Positions 7,790-15,487 of a stretch of 25,237 nucleotides of DNA are shown in pieces. Each line of letters begins with the position of its first letter. Positions within the stretch are counted from its first letter, which is position 1. Under the pieces are notes generated by a model. It did not search any database. It had not been told where the DNA came from and worked only from the letters and a program-made list of their open reading frames with translations. The stretch is from Anaerobacillus sp. (lineage in GTDB: Bacteria > Bacillota > Bacilli > Bacillales > Anaerobacillaceae): positions 1-25,237 of the forward strand of contig SKSA01000318.1 of the NCBI GenBank assembly GCA_007118195.1. Reading direction: 5' to 3'. A program made the translations under genes and the position numbers.

Positions 7790-9289
7790 TTATTGCTTCA
7801 TTTTATTTAGTTCTGTATTACTAGTTTTCGTTTGCGTCGGTCTACGCTTCATCGCCCAATACGGACCACGAATAAACGTATCAACCCAATCGCGCCAATA
7901 GAACGGAGTAACTGGGATAAGGTAAGGCGTTTTTAAGCTCGTTAAACTAACGATATGAATCGACACCAACCCTATCCCTAAAATGATCCCAAAAACACCT
8001 AAATACCCAGCTAGTATAATTAATAGAAAACGAACGATCCGGATCGAATTACTCATGTTATAGTTCGGTAATACAAACGAGGCAATCGCTGAACTAGCAA
8101 CAGCGATAATTAAGACATTACTAGTAAGTCCTGCCTCAACTGCAGCTTGTCCAATGACGATCCCGCCAACAATCCCGATTGTTTGCCCAATTTTTGTCGG
8201 TAATCTCGCTCCTGCCTCTCTTAATAATTCAATCGTAATTTCCATTAATAGCGCTTCAATAAGTGGTGGAAAGGGGACTCTTGCTCTTGATTCTGCTAAT
8301 GTGATTAATAAGTCTTCTGGTAACACTTCATAATGAAATGTAATAACAGCAACATATACTGCGGTAAATGTAAGCGTAATAAAAATCGCTATTGCCCGTA
8401 AAAGTCGAATACTTGTTCCGATTAACCAACGTTGATTATAATCATCTGGAGATTGAATAAATTCAAAAAAACTAGCAGGGGCACTAATGGCGATCGGACT
8501 AGTGTCTAAAAGCATGACCATCTTCCCTGACACTAATTTCGAGCGAACAACATCAGGCAATTCGGTATTGTAATATTGCGGGAACAGAGAATCAGGTGCT
8601 TCATCAATTAATTGAGCTAACATATTCGTATCATAAACAGAGTCAACTTCAATTATTTCAATTCTCTTCTTTAATTCCTTTACCATCTCACTATCAGCGA
8701 CCCCATCAATATACAATAAGTAAACATCTGTTTTGGTTATTTCACCCACCTTAAGCTTGATTGCCTTCAATTTATCACTTTTAACTCTTCTTCGAATTAA
8801 CGAGAGGTTAGTGGTAATATCTTCAACAAACGCATCGTGTGCACCAACAATCACTGTCTCTGTTTCACTTTTATCGATGCCTCTTATTTCAGGCCCATAA
8901 ACGTTGTAATAGTAAGCCTTATCATTATAGAAAATAGCGACACTGCCTGATAAAACTTCATCTTTGATTTCTTTGAGTGTTGTTGCTTCAGAAATATCTT
9001 TTCTGTTAATCCAATTTTCGATCTCTGAGTGTTGTAATTCAGAAATCGGTTTAAGAATTTCATTTTCTAATTTTTGATCATCAATTAGTGAACTAAAATA
9101 AATAACATCAATTTCAGTTTCTGAATAAGTCTTGTGATCCAAATCAGCACACTGGTCAAAGATTTTCGTTACGGCCTCTAAGGAGGGCTCTTCATTTTCT
9201 GGCGGAGTATCCGTTTGAGCTTCATCATTTGTATGATCATTATTTTCGTTATCGGACTGACTCACCTTTTCCCATTTTTTATAATACAT
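7790..9289 (-). CDS. gerAA: Spore germination receptor subunit GerAA
   Basis: A 499-aa GerA-family protein. Residues 1-35 are hydrophilic and rich in Asn/Asp/Glu/Thr, followed by the soluble N-terminal domain (to about residue 290) and a membrane domain with several helices. The membrane domain holds the most conserved run of the family: RVPFPPLIEALLMEIT, then REAGARLPTKIGQTIGIVGG and IGQAAVEAGLTSN (about residues 337-390). It is the A subunit of the receptor with GerAB and GerAC. The ATG at 9287-9289 is preferred because GGTGGGGG lies about 8 bases upstream; a GTG at 9304 sits inside that ribosome binding site. gerA operons are expressed in the forespore under SigG in Bacillus; no strong SigG promoter could be confirmed here. 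Confidence 0.94.
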   Translation of the reverse strand: MYYKKWEKVSQSDNENNDHTNDEAQTDTPPENEEPSLEAVTKIFDQCADLDHKTYSETEIDVIYFSSLIDDQKLENEILKPISELQHSEIENWINRKDISEATTLKEIKDEVLSGSVAIFYNDKAYYYNVYGPEIRGIDKSETETVIVGAHDAFVEDITTNLSLIRRRVKSDKLKAIKLKVGEITKTDVYLLYIDGVADSEMVKELKKRIEIIEVDSVYDTNMLAQLIDEAPDSLFPQYYNTELPDVVRSKLVSGKMVMLLDTSPIAISAPASFFEFIQSPDDYNQRWLIGTSIRLLRAIAIFITLTFTAVYVAVITFHYEVLPEDLLITLAESRARVPFPPLIEALLMEITIELLREAGARLPTKIGQTIGIVGGIVIGQAAVEAGLTSNVLIIAVASSAIASFVLPNYNMSNSIRIVRFLLIILAGYLGVFGIILGIGLVSIHIVSLTSLKTPYLIPVTPFYWRDWVDTFIRGPYWAMKRRPTQTKTSNTELNKMKQ

Positions 9290-9311
9290 CGTAAAGTCCC
9301 CCACCTAACTT

Positions 9312-9522
9312 TATCCAAAACCATCATGGCCGTTCTTGTACCGTCACCATCTAGAATGTAAATGCTGGCCGAGTTCTCTCGCTTCGCTGTAAAGCTACTG
9401 ACCTCAATTACATCATGAGAAACATCTTAGAGAATTCATCGTGCAGCTTTGCGACTAGTAACCGCAGGAGCAACTTCTATCGACCAGAAAATCGACCGAG
9501 CATTTCTTTTTACATACAAAAC
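9312..9522 (-). repeat. Long copy (L) of a dispersed intergenic repeat
   Basis: Read on the minus strand, this ~210-bp stretch matches 10787-11006 in order: GTTTTGTATG at the start, GCTCCTGCGGTTACT.GTCGCA, AAGCTGCACGATGAATT, CATGATGT.ATTGAGGTCAG, AGCTTTACAGCG.AGCGA, and TAGATGGTG.CGG near the end. The two copies are inverted and flank the DUF2935 gene. No transposase or other long reading frame lies in it. It fills the gap upstream of gerAA. Confidence 0.85.
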
Positions 9523-9648
9523 CAACATGACGGTAAACGTCACCAGCTAGCATGAAAAAGGCGGACGATTCCCTTCACTTCACAGTGACCTTCTAACGAA
9601 TCTCAGACGCTCGTTCACAAAATCATCCGCCTTTTTTTCATACAAAAC
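9513..9648. repeat. Hairpin unit (H) of the intergenic repeat, likely bidirectional terminator
   Basis: The 10-mer CATACAAAAC occurs at both ends (9513-9522 and 9639-9648). Inside, ATGAAAAAGGCGGACGAT (9552-9569) pairs with ATCATCCGCCTTTTTTTCAT (9622-9641) with few mismatches. Runs of T follow the stem on both strands, so it can act as a terminator in either direction. The minus-strand segment GTGAAGTGAAGGGAATCG resembles the CAGCGCAGCGAAAGAGATCG core of the long copies, which places it in the same family. Confidence 0.7.
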
Positions 9649-9824
9649 TTCCACTTACATTTAAAGTTTGCAAACTAGTGGTTAAATATACTAATTCCCC
9701 CACTTTTTTGTGTAACCGCTCGAAACAGTAATAATACGTTAAAATTCGCATTATAAATCTACAATAAACCATATATATTGAAGAGTGTGAAAATCGTATA
9801 TTTTATGAAAGGAGTTTTCAAAAA

Positions 9825-10655
9825 GTGGTGAATTCACAATTAATCAGACCGTGGGAGGAGCATTCATTTTGGTTAGAAATATTAGAGGATCATGCCCATT
9901 TCGTTCGTGATCACCTGTCACCGAGTGAACATGAGTATGTTGAAACCGCAAACCAATATATTCAATCTGTAAGTCAATTACGACAAAGATTAACCCAACT
10001 CGATCCAAACTTAAGATTTTCATCCAGAGAATTGATCGAATTTTCAAAAGAGGCATGGCCCATTGTCACTGGCTATTTTCAGTTTGAGGGGTTAATGCAA
10101 AGCTTAAGAGTACAAAATCAAGTAAACTTAAATTTAACCCCTACCTACTTAAACGGCACATTAGGTGAGAACGAAGAATATATTCGTATTTTAACTTACT
10201 ATGTAAATGGGCAAGACTTTCCACCGCTTCCTTTAGTAGACTTACTAGATTTATGGTTAGAGGACCAATTAGGCCATGCCGTACTTGCCCGAAATATCGT
10301 CGACCCTATAGAGCTGGAGATCACTCATCAATTAGACTTGTATATAAGTAGATTTCAAGGGTTTCTCGTCCAAAATAAACAAATGCGTTCTCTTCTTCGG
10401 TTTTCTCCACCAGGTTTTTCGCGTCAACAACGTTTATCGAGGCAAATCGGCCAAACGACGATGGAAATGTATCAGTTTGTTGAAGAGATGATTAGGCTTT
10501 TTATTGGAACCGAAGTGTTTTCAAGAACAACCTTGCGTTTTTTAGAGCACCATATTCCTGAAACATGTTACTTCATTAAAAAGTTAAGCTTTTATGCACC
10601 TGAATTAAAAACGCAAGCTGTTGATTGTCCATTAACGAAGCCTTCATTTTATTGA
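9825..10655 (+). CDS. DUF2935 family protein (two ferritin-like helical repeats)
   Basis: A 276-aa soluble, all-helical protein with the DUF2935 opening EEHSFWLEILEDHAHFVRDHL (residues 11-31) and a second related half starting near residue 143 (LWLEDQLGHAVLARNIVDP). Structures of the family show tandem four-helix bundles of ferritin-like form, and the Glu/His/Asp positions in both halves could bind metal, but no function is established. The start is GTG 9825, ten bases after AAAGGAG; a GTG at 9828 is the alternative. It stands alone, with hairpins on both sides and inverted repeat copies beyond them. Proteins of this family are common in spore-formers. The family call is firm; the function is unknown. 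Confidence 0.9.
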   Translation: MVNSQLIRPWEEHSFWLEILEDHAHFVRDHLSPSEHEYVETANQYIQSVSQLRQRLTQLDPNLRFSSRELIEFSKEAWPIVTGYFQFEGLMQSLRVQNQVNLNLTPTYLNGTLGENEEYIRILTYYVNGQDFPPLPLVDLLDLWLEDQLGHAVLARNIVDPIELEITHQLDLYISRFQGFLVQNKQMRSLLRFSPPGFSRQQRLSRQIGQTTMEMYQFVEEMIRLFIGTEVFSRTTLRFLEHHIPETCYFIKKLSFYAPELKTQAVDCPLTKPSFY

Positions 10656-10658
10656 GGG

Positions 10659-10680
10659 GGTTGGTTAGTTAGTTGGTTAG
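10659..10680. repeat. Short GGTTAGTT-type simple repeat
   Basis: Just after the DUF2935 stop the sequence repeats TTGGTTAG and TTAG units about three times. It is a small low-complexity tract with no evident role. Confidence 0.5.
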
Positions 10681-10704
10681 TCGTTTGTCGGTTTGGTGGT
10701 AGGG

Positions 10705-10754
10705 GGCCGTTTCAGTCGATTTTTATATTTTAGAAGGAAATCATCGGCCTTTTT
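10705..10754 (+). terminator. Probable terminator of the DUF2935 gene
   Basis: GGCCG (10705-10709) pairs with CGGCC (10745-10749), with an inner GATTT/AAATC pairing, and TTTTT follows at once. The loop is long and the stem interrupted, so strength is uncertain. Confidence 0.5.
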
Positions 10755-10786
10755 GACCATAGATGTGACGATAAATCACCTTCAGC

Positions 10787-11006
10787 GTTTTGTATGAAAA
10801 AAGGCGATTGACTCTCTTGTGCAAGCCTCTAAAGTCGGAACGAAGTGCTCCTGCGGTTACTCGTCGCAAAGCTGCACGATGAATTTACTAAGAAGTGTCC
10901 CATGATGTGATTGAGGTCAGCAGCTTTACAGCGCAGCGAAAGAGATCGATCGCCTTCTCCATATTAGATGGTGGCGGAAGGCATGCCGCCATGAGGGTTT
11001 TGTATG
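10787..11006 (+). repeat. Long copy (R) of a dispersed intergenic repeat
   Basis: A 220-bp unit bounded on both sides by the direct 10-mer GTTTTGTATG (10787-10796 and 10997-11006). It is the inverted partner of 9312-9522. Inside, GGCGATTGACTCTCTT (10803-10818) pairs with AAAGAGATCGATCGCC (10939-10954). On the minus strand the stem is followed by TTTTTTCATAC, so it could stop antisense transcription. A segment near 10819-10833 (GTGCAAGCCTCTAAA) is shared with the short copies at 13722-13791 and 20265-20337. Confidence 0.85.
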
Positions 11007-11081
11007 GAAATAAATAGTCATTGTTTTGTAATGCTTAGGCTTTTATAATGGTTTATTGGACAGAAGTAGAAAGGAGGAAAA

Positions 11082-12020
11082 ATGTTGGCTGAAGTTAAAC
11101 AATTTATCTTTTTTGATTTTGAAATGCTTTGTTCAGAACAAGGAATGTCTTTTGCTCATATGGAAGCAATTCGCTTAGGCGCAGTAAAGTATAACTTGGA
11201 AACTGAAAAAGTTACATTTTTTGATCGCTACATTAAACCTACGCAAACCGAACCACTGAGTGAATTTTGTAAAAACTTAACATGCATTGAGGATGAAGAC
11301 TTAGCTAAAGCAAACAACTTTCCTCATGTATTCAATGAATTTACTGATTGGGTTGGGGATATTGAGTTAAGTCGCTTTTTTTCATGGTCTTCCAATGACA
11401 TGACCCGACTAAAGCTTGATGCTAAGCATCATAACTTTTCCGAAGCGATGATCAAGAGCATCGCAGAACGCTACAGTGATTTTCAAAAAACGTTTTCAAA
11501 ACGCGTTTCAAAAATAAATCCATCTGTAGAAAATGCCTTAGCTTTATACGGATTAAGTTTTAAGGGGGCCATGCATAACCCAATGTATGATGCCTTTAAT
11601 ACACTTCGAGTTTATCTTGCTTTCAGTAATGAGCTCGTTAAAACGGATGTCATTATGTTAAATCATTTCATATTTAATGATAGTAACATCGAGTTAAACG
11701 CGAACATAAATGATAAAATTAATGAGCGAATTCAAATAGACCTACAAACGCTAATTAACGAAATGCAACCAATATCTAATATTCGTCATGCTAGCAAATT
11801 ATTAAAACGAACGAAAAAGCTTGTAAAAAAATACGAAAATGTCCTGATCAACCGATCACGTATTTTCGATGAAGAGATACTATTATCTATACGTTTGCTC
11901 GTAGATTTTTATCAAGAGTTGTTAGCAAGTTACAATGAACACGTTTCGTGCGGTTGTAAAATCTTCATTTTGCATGAGCATATGCTTACACCCTTTAATA
12001 AGATTTCTGTAGTGGCATAA
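11082..12020 (+). CDS. DEDDh 3'-5' exonuclease-fold protein with an unknown C-terminal half
   Basis: A 312-aa protein whose first ~185 residues match the RNase T/DnaQ-like exonuclease superfamily. All five catalytic positions appear intact: Asp12 and Glu14 in FFDFEML, Asp106 in SWSSNDMTRL, and His165 with Asp170 in HNPMYD. The pattern HMEAIRLGAVK after motif I is like KapD/ERI-1-type exonucleases, which trim RNA or DNA 3' ends. Residues ~186-312 are an extra helical, Lys/Asn-rich region with a CGCKIFILHEHML segment near the end that I do not recognise; KapD itself is only about 205 residues. The ATG at 11082 has AAGGAGG four bases upstream. It appears monocistronic, followed by a hairpin-rich spacer. 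The substrate is unknown. Confidence 0.82.
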   Translation: MLAEVKQFIFFDFEMLCSEQGMSFAHMEAIRLGAVKYNLETEKVTFFDRYIKPTQTEPLSEFCKNLTCIEDEDLAKANNFPHVFNEFTDWVGDIELSRFFSWSSNDMTRLKLDAKHHNFSEAMIKSIAERYSDFQKTFSKRVSKINPSVENALALYGLSFKGAMHNPMYDAFNTLRVYLAFSNELVKTDVIMLNHFIFNDSNIELNANINDKINERIQIDLQTLINEMQPISNIRHASKLLKRTKKLVKKYENVLINRSRIFDEEILLSIRLLVDFYQELLASYNEHVSCGCKIFILHEHMLTPFNKISVVA

Positions 12021-12046
12021 ATGGGTACATCAAGCCGGAGCACTAA

Positions 12047-12066
12047 CTTCACCATATTTGGTGAAG
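12047..12066. repeat. Perfect 7-bp hairpin in the spacer after the exonuclease gene
   Basis: CTTCACC and GGTGAAG flank a 6-base loop, 27 bases past the exonuclease stop. No T-run follows, so it is not a typical terminator. Confidence 0.6.
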
Positions 12067-12138
12067 GAATTACATAAAGCACTATACGGATTTAAAAACA
12101 ACACTATGAGCGAGATTTCAAACATCTCACTATTTCCA

Positions 12139-12269
12139 CGCGTATTGAACAAGGGTAATACGCACGGTTTTTTTCACAAATATCAAAATCCGTGCGTATT
12201 AAAGGCTTCAATGTACTTGCTTTTCCTAACTCTACCCATATTCGTGCGTATTGAATGGGTCAATACGCA
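12139..12269. repeat. Cluster of five GCGTATT sites forming alternative hairpins
   Basis: The 7-mer GCGTATT occurs at 12140-12146, 12194-12200 and 12246-12252 (here TGCGTATTGA), and its complement AATACGC at 12157-12163 and 12262-12268. AATACGCACGG (12157-12167) and CCGTGCGTATT (12190-12200) are a perfect 11-bp inverted repeat. TGCGTATTGA and TCAATACGCA (12245-12254 and 12260-12269) are a perfect 10-bp stem with a 5-base loop, followed by TTTTGTC. The last hairpin could terminate the exonuclease transcript; the purpose of the cluster is unknown. Confidence 0.75.
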
Positions 12270-12291
12270 TTTTGTCTAAGCACTCGTTCTC

Positions 12292-13329
12292 TTATTCGAT
12301 TACACGCTTTGCAAATAAATAATTTTGCCCCCAATAAGGGTTATTTAAGACATCTTCAGTTATATGAACTCCTCTAGAAGATGAAGCATGAATCATATGA
12401 CCACCGTCCATATAGATTCCAACATGACCAATTCTACCATCAGAATATAGCGTCGGTGATGTAAAAAATAGTAAATCACCTTGCTTTAAGGAAGTAACAG
12501 GAACACCAATCCCCGCTTGCTCTCTTGATGTTCTTGGAATCGAGATATCTTTATGTTGAAAAACATATTGTGTATACGATGAGCAATCAAATAAATTTGG
12601 TGCTTCATCTAGCGTTGCCCCAAATTTATATCCAGCCCCTATAAACCTTTTTGCAACCTCTATTAAACCTGTATAGATTTGTGGGTCTTCAACTGGCTTT
12701 TTAACAAGCGGTTTTCTTTCTTTAATCGGCTCGACTTCTTTTGTTTGTTCGCGTGGCGGAATTTTTAATAGTTGCTCTGGATAAATAATATTCGATGTTA
12801 AATCATTAGCTGCTTTTAACTGTGCAACAGTTGTATGGTGGGCTTCAGCAATTAACCATAACGTATCACCTTTTTGAACACGATATTTACTCGCTGGCTT
12901 CTCTACTTGTATCGAACCGTTTTCAGGTTTAAAGTAAATAAATGAGTTAAACAGCGCACTTCCCGCATCTAAAGATACAAAAGCAGTTTCGTTAATCCAT
13001 CTTGGAGGATCGATATTAATGTATTCGTCACCTCTACGTGCCTTATACCCTCCCATCGTTAAACGAACGATCGTTGAACCATCTGTTACCTGGTACGTTT
13101 TCGTCCCACTTTCAAAACGGATATCATTGTAACCTAACAATTTCGATAAATGAGTAAATGGTATGTAATAATCTCCATCTATTTTGATCGGTTTAATTCC
13201 ATCCACCATTGTTCCGTTAATAGCAATACCCGCTTCAGGAACATCTTCATAAAAAGCCGCAACTGGTGATGATAGTAAAGTTATAAAAGAAACCGTCAGT
13301 ACTAATAGGCGAAAATAGTTTTTTCTCAT
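12292..13329 (-). CDS. Secreted NlpC/P60 endopeptidase with copper-amine-oxidase-like and LysM domains
   Basis: A 345-aa exported cell-wall hydrolase. Residues 1-25 form a signal peptide ending SPVAA. Residues ~35-143 are a copper-amine-oxidase-N-like domain (Ile/Gly/Tyr-rich, PFTHLSKLLGY), which in Gram-positive enzymes is a wall-associated module. Residues 148-192 are a LysM domain (YRVQKGDTLWLIAEAHHTT). Residues ~220-345 are an NlpC/P60 domain with catalytic Cys249 in DCSSYT, His302 in GHVGIY and His314 in HASS. Such enzymes cut D-gamma-Glu-diaminopimelate bonds in peptidoglycan stem peptides; LysM anchors the enzyme to glycan. The start has GGAG about 11-13 bases upstream. It lies 51 bases after the 87-aa coiled-coil gene and may be co-transcribed with it. 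Confidence 0.92.
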   Translation of the reverse strand: MRKNYFRLLVLTVSFITLLSSPVAAFYEDVPEAGIAINGTMVDGIKPIKIDGDYYIPFTHLSKLLGYNDIRFESGTKTYQVTDGSTIVRLTMGGYKARRGDEYINIDPPRWINETAFVSLDAGSALFNSFIYFKPENGSIQVEKPASKYRVQKGDTLWLIAEAHHTTVAQLKAANDLTSNIIYPEQLLKIPPREQTKEVEPIKERKPLVKKPVEDPQIYTGLIEVAKRFIGAGYKFGATLDEAPNLFDCSSYTQYVFQHKDISIPRTSREQAGIGVPVTSLKQGDLLFFTSPTLYSDGRIGHVGIYMDGGHMIHASSSRGVHITEDVLNNPYWGQNYLFAKRVIE

Positions 13330-13380
13330 AGATGTATACTCTCCTTTTTCAATTAATCATTCACAGTCGACGAGTTCTCT

Positions 13381-13644
13381 TTATCCTTGTTGTAAATTTG
13401 GATCATGATGACTTTGATGTAACTGTTCAATCGCATCTTCTACACTCTTATTTGCTTGCTCTAAAATTTGTTCCTCATTGGCGCTAACCTTTAACTTTGC
13501 TTCATTAATGGCCTCTTGAGCTTCAAATAACTGTTTTTCAACTTGCATATACTGATCCGATTTCGCATTAATCAACCCTTGCTGGATCGCTAGTTTTGCT
13601 TGTTGAATCGCCAACATCGCTTGTTCAATAGGAATATCTTTCAT
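13381..13644 (-). CDS. Small coiled-coil protein of unknown function
   Basis: An 87-aa protein, rich in Gln, Ala, Glu and Lys, with heptad-like spacing of Leu/Ile/Ala through residues 6-75, so it is probably a helical hairpin or coiled coil. It has no signal peptide, membrane segment or cysteine. AGAAGGA lies about 9 bases before the ATG, and the stop is 51 bases from the cell-wall hydrolase gene on the same strand, so the two may form an operon. The Ala/Gln/Leu pattern recalls small Bacillus proteins such as YtzC, but I cannot claim homology. Confidence 0.65.
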   Translation of the reverse strand: MKDIPIEQAMLAIQQAKLAIQQGLINAKSDQYMQVEKQLFEAQEAINEAKLKVSANEEQILEQANKSVEDAIEQLHQSHHDPNLQQG

Positions 13645-13711
13645 TAAATCACATCCTTCTATTGAGGTTAGTTAAACCACCTAACAATCATGAGTGTCTG
13701 CTATCAACACA

Positions 13712-13800
13712 GTATGTAAATGTCGGCTAGCTTACTTTCACTGCGCTGTTATCTCTGTCGATATAAAGGCTTGTTCAAGTAACCAACCGACAATTTATTT
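13712..13800 (-). repeat. Short copy (S2) of the dispersed hairpin repeat
   Basis: On the minus strand GTCGGTTGGTTACTTG (complement of 13776-13791) pairs with AAAGTAAGCTAGCCGAC (complement of 13722-13738). Between them lie CAAGCCT and ACAGCGCAG, both shared with the copies at 10787-11006 and 20262-20351. Its arms differ from those copies but remain complementary to each other. With 13801-13850 (an A/T-rich tract including twelve A) it fills the gap between flotillin and the coiled-coil gene. Confidence 0.7.
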
Positions 13801-13844
13801 TTTGCACTAAAAAAAAAAAACATACATTTATTTTTTGCTTTTCC

Positions 13845-13883
13845 ATAAAAAGAAAGTGACCGACAAAGTATCGGACACTCTCT
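13845..13883 (-). terminator. Terminator of the flotillin gene
   Basis: GTGACCGA (13856-13863) pairs with TCGGACAC (13871-13878) with one A-A mismatch. On the minus strand the stem is followed by TTTCTTTTTATGG. It lies about 20 bases past the flotillin stop. Confidence 0.75.
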
Positions 13884-13899
13884 ATTCTTTAGACAATTA

Positions 13900-15444
13900 T
13901 TATTCAGTTTTATCATCAGTTGTGGTCTCTTCGAATTCACAAGGGGGATAAGGTGGCGGGAAGGTATCATCATTTGATTTTTCCGCCGCTACCTCTGAAC
14001 GCATAACGGTATGTGTGTTACCTCGGTTAACTAGGTCGGTTAATAAGTTGGTTACATCTAAACCGGTCAGCTCTTTTAATGGTTCTTGAATTTGGGCCAT
14101 CGTGTTCGTAATGGATTTACTATAAGAAGCTACTCCATTTCCGTCGCCAGTGTCGATAATTTTGACGGATTCGATGTTTGATAATGGTGCTGCGATCTCT
14201 TTCGCGTATTGTGGTAGCATTTCGATGAGTTTTTCAACGATAATGACTTCACCGTGTTGCGCAATCGCTTCGGCAAGTAAACGTTTCGCCTCGGCTTCGG
14301 CTTGCCCTTTTTGACGAATAACATCCGCTTCAGCAATACCTCTTTCTCGTTCGATTTTCGCTTGCGTTTCCCCGTCGATACGAGCCTTTTCTGCTTCAGC
14401 TTCGGCTTTTCTTGTCGTTTCGTAGAAATCGGCATCCGCTTTCGCCCTACGAACTTTCGCCTCTTGTTCCTCTAATTTAACCGCACGTTCACGCTCTAGA
14501 TAACGGATGCGCAAATCTTCCTCTTTCTTTTGAGCGTGTAACTTTAACTGTTCTTCTTGCACTTGTTTATCTAGTATCGCTTTTTCTAATTCGTAAGATT
14601 GTTCAGATTTGGCTCTCGCTCGTTCTGTTTCTTCCCTGATCGCAGCGTCATTAAGGTCCTTCGCTTTCTGAGCTTCTGCGATTTCAATTTGGCGCTGGTA
14701 TTCTTGCTCCTTTGCCTCTTTATCGTTGTTTGCTCTATGGATACGAGTTTCTCGCTCGCTGTCTGACTCAGCTAATTCAGCTTCTTTGCGCACTTTTGCG
14801 ATTTGTGGACGACCTAAGTTTTCTAAGTAACCATTTTCTTTGTCTGCGTCAGATAAATCGGTGAGGCCTAATGAGGTGATTTTAAAACCCATCGAATCTA
14901 ATTGCGCTTGCGCAACTATTCTAACGTCTTCATTGAATTTCTCTCGATCTGCATTAATCTCTTCTACAGTCATTTTCGATAAAATCGCACGTAAATTAGC
15001 GTTCAAGACTTCTGCAATCTCTGTTTCGATTTCTTTTTGTTTTTTTCCGAGAAACTGCTCAGCGTATATTGCAATACCTTTTAAGGTGTCTGCTACCGTT
15101 ACCATTGCTACTGCATCAGCGATGATCGGTACCCCTCCATTGGTGAATACTCGGGGTGTTCTCAATTTCAATTGAAAAGACGTTAAATCGACAGGGGTAG
15201 CTGTTTGGTGCATTTTTAATAAATGGCCACCACCACGAATGATTTTTATCGAACGGCCTTCGTTATCGTTAAAAATGTTCGTTTCTTTTTCTGGGTCACC
15301 TAGCTTTGGTCCTGCGATGATTAACGCTTGGTTCGACCTTGCTGTTTTATAACGTATTTTGTACCAAAAAAAGTAACCAATACCTGCGATTGCTCCTAAA
15401 ACAAGAATAGGAATAAAAATGATTAAAATACCGATAGTTGTCAT
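13900..15444 (-). CDS. floT: Flotillin-like membrane microdomain scaffold FloT
   Basis: A 514-aa flotillin. Residues ~4-27 are a single membrane anchor. Residues ~30-200 are an SPFH/PHB domain (RSNQALIIAGPK, IIRGGGHLLKM, LNANLRAILSKMTVEEI). Residues ~210-400 form a long Glu/Ala/Lys-rich coiled coil that drives oligomerisation. The C-terminus carries LPQYAKEIAAPLSNIESVKIID and a Pro-rich tail. The length matches B. subtilis FloT (YuaG), not the shorter FloA. The family scaffolds functional membrane microdomains and influences membrane fluidity, signalling and sporulation. AGGAGGG lies 5 bases before the ATG. Unlike the B. subtilis yuaF-floT-yuaI order, no NfeD-like partner is next to it: terminators isolate it on both sides. 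Confidence 0.96.
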   Translation of the reverse strand: MTTIGILIIFIPILVLGAIAGIGYFFWYKIRYKTARSNQALIIAGPKLGDPEKETNIFNDNEGRSIKIIRGGGHLLKMHQTATPVDLTSFQLKLRTPRVFTNGGVPIIADAVAMVTVADTLKGIAIYAEQFLGKKQKEIETEIAEVLNANLRAILSKMTVEEINADREKFNEDVRIVAQAQLDSMGFKITSLGLTDLSDADKENGYLENLGRPQIAKVRKEAELAESDSERETRIHRANNDKEAKEQEYQRQIEIAEAQKAKDLNDAAIREETERARAKSEQSYELEKAILDKQVQEEQLKLHAQKKEEDLRIRYLERERAVKLEEQEAKVRRAKADADFYETTRKAEAEAEKARIDGETQAKIERERGIAEADVIRQKGQAEAEAKRLLAEAIAQHGEVIIVEKLIEMLPQYAKEIAAPLSNIESVKIIDTGDGNGVASYSKSITNTMAQIQEPLKELTGLDVTNLLTDLVNRGNTHTVMRSEVAAEKSNDDTFPPPYPPCEFEETTTDDKTE

Positions 15445-15487
15445 TTAGTCCCTCCTACTTTGGATTAAGTTTTATTTACCATTTCCC

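Noticed and set aside
10846..10914. Short frame in the long repeat copies (LLRLLVAKLHDEF... in both)
   Set aside because: Both copies keep about 22 codons and stop at the same place with some silent differences, but there is no ribosome binding site and the segment is too short to support a gene.
9312..11006. Inverted repeats around DUF2935 as an insertion sequence
   Set aside because: There is no transposase, and related copies occur singly elsewhere in the window, so a dispersed repeat is the simpler reading.
12139..12269. GCGTATT cluster as a CRISPR array or integron-like sites
   Set aside because: The repeats are only 7-11 bp, occur in both orientations and have uneven spacing; no cas or integrase gene is nearby.
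12058..12279. Plus-strand open frame of 73 codons after the exonuclease gene
   Set aside because: It starts at TTG inside a hairpin with no ribosome binding site, runs through the GCGTATT repeats and has no recognisable composition or family.
13749..13973. Minus-strand open frame across the flotillin 3' end
   Set aside because: It overlaps flotillin in another frame and then crosses the terminator and repeat.
14130..14435. Lys/Arg-rich open frame within flotillin
   Set aside because: It is the shifted reading of the Glu/Ala/Lys coiled-coil codons, with no independent start signal.
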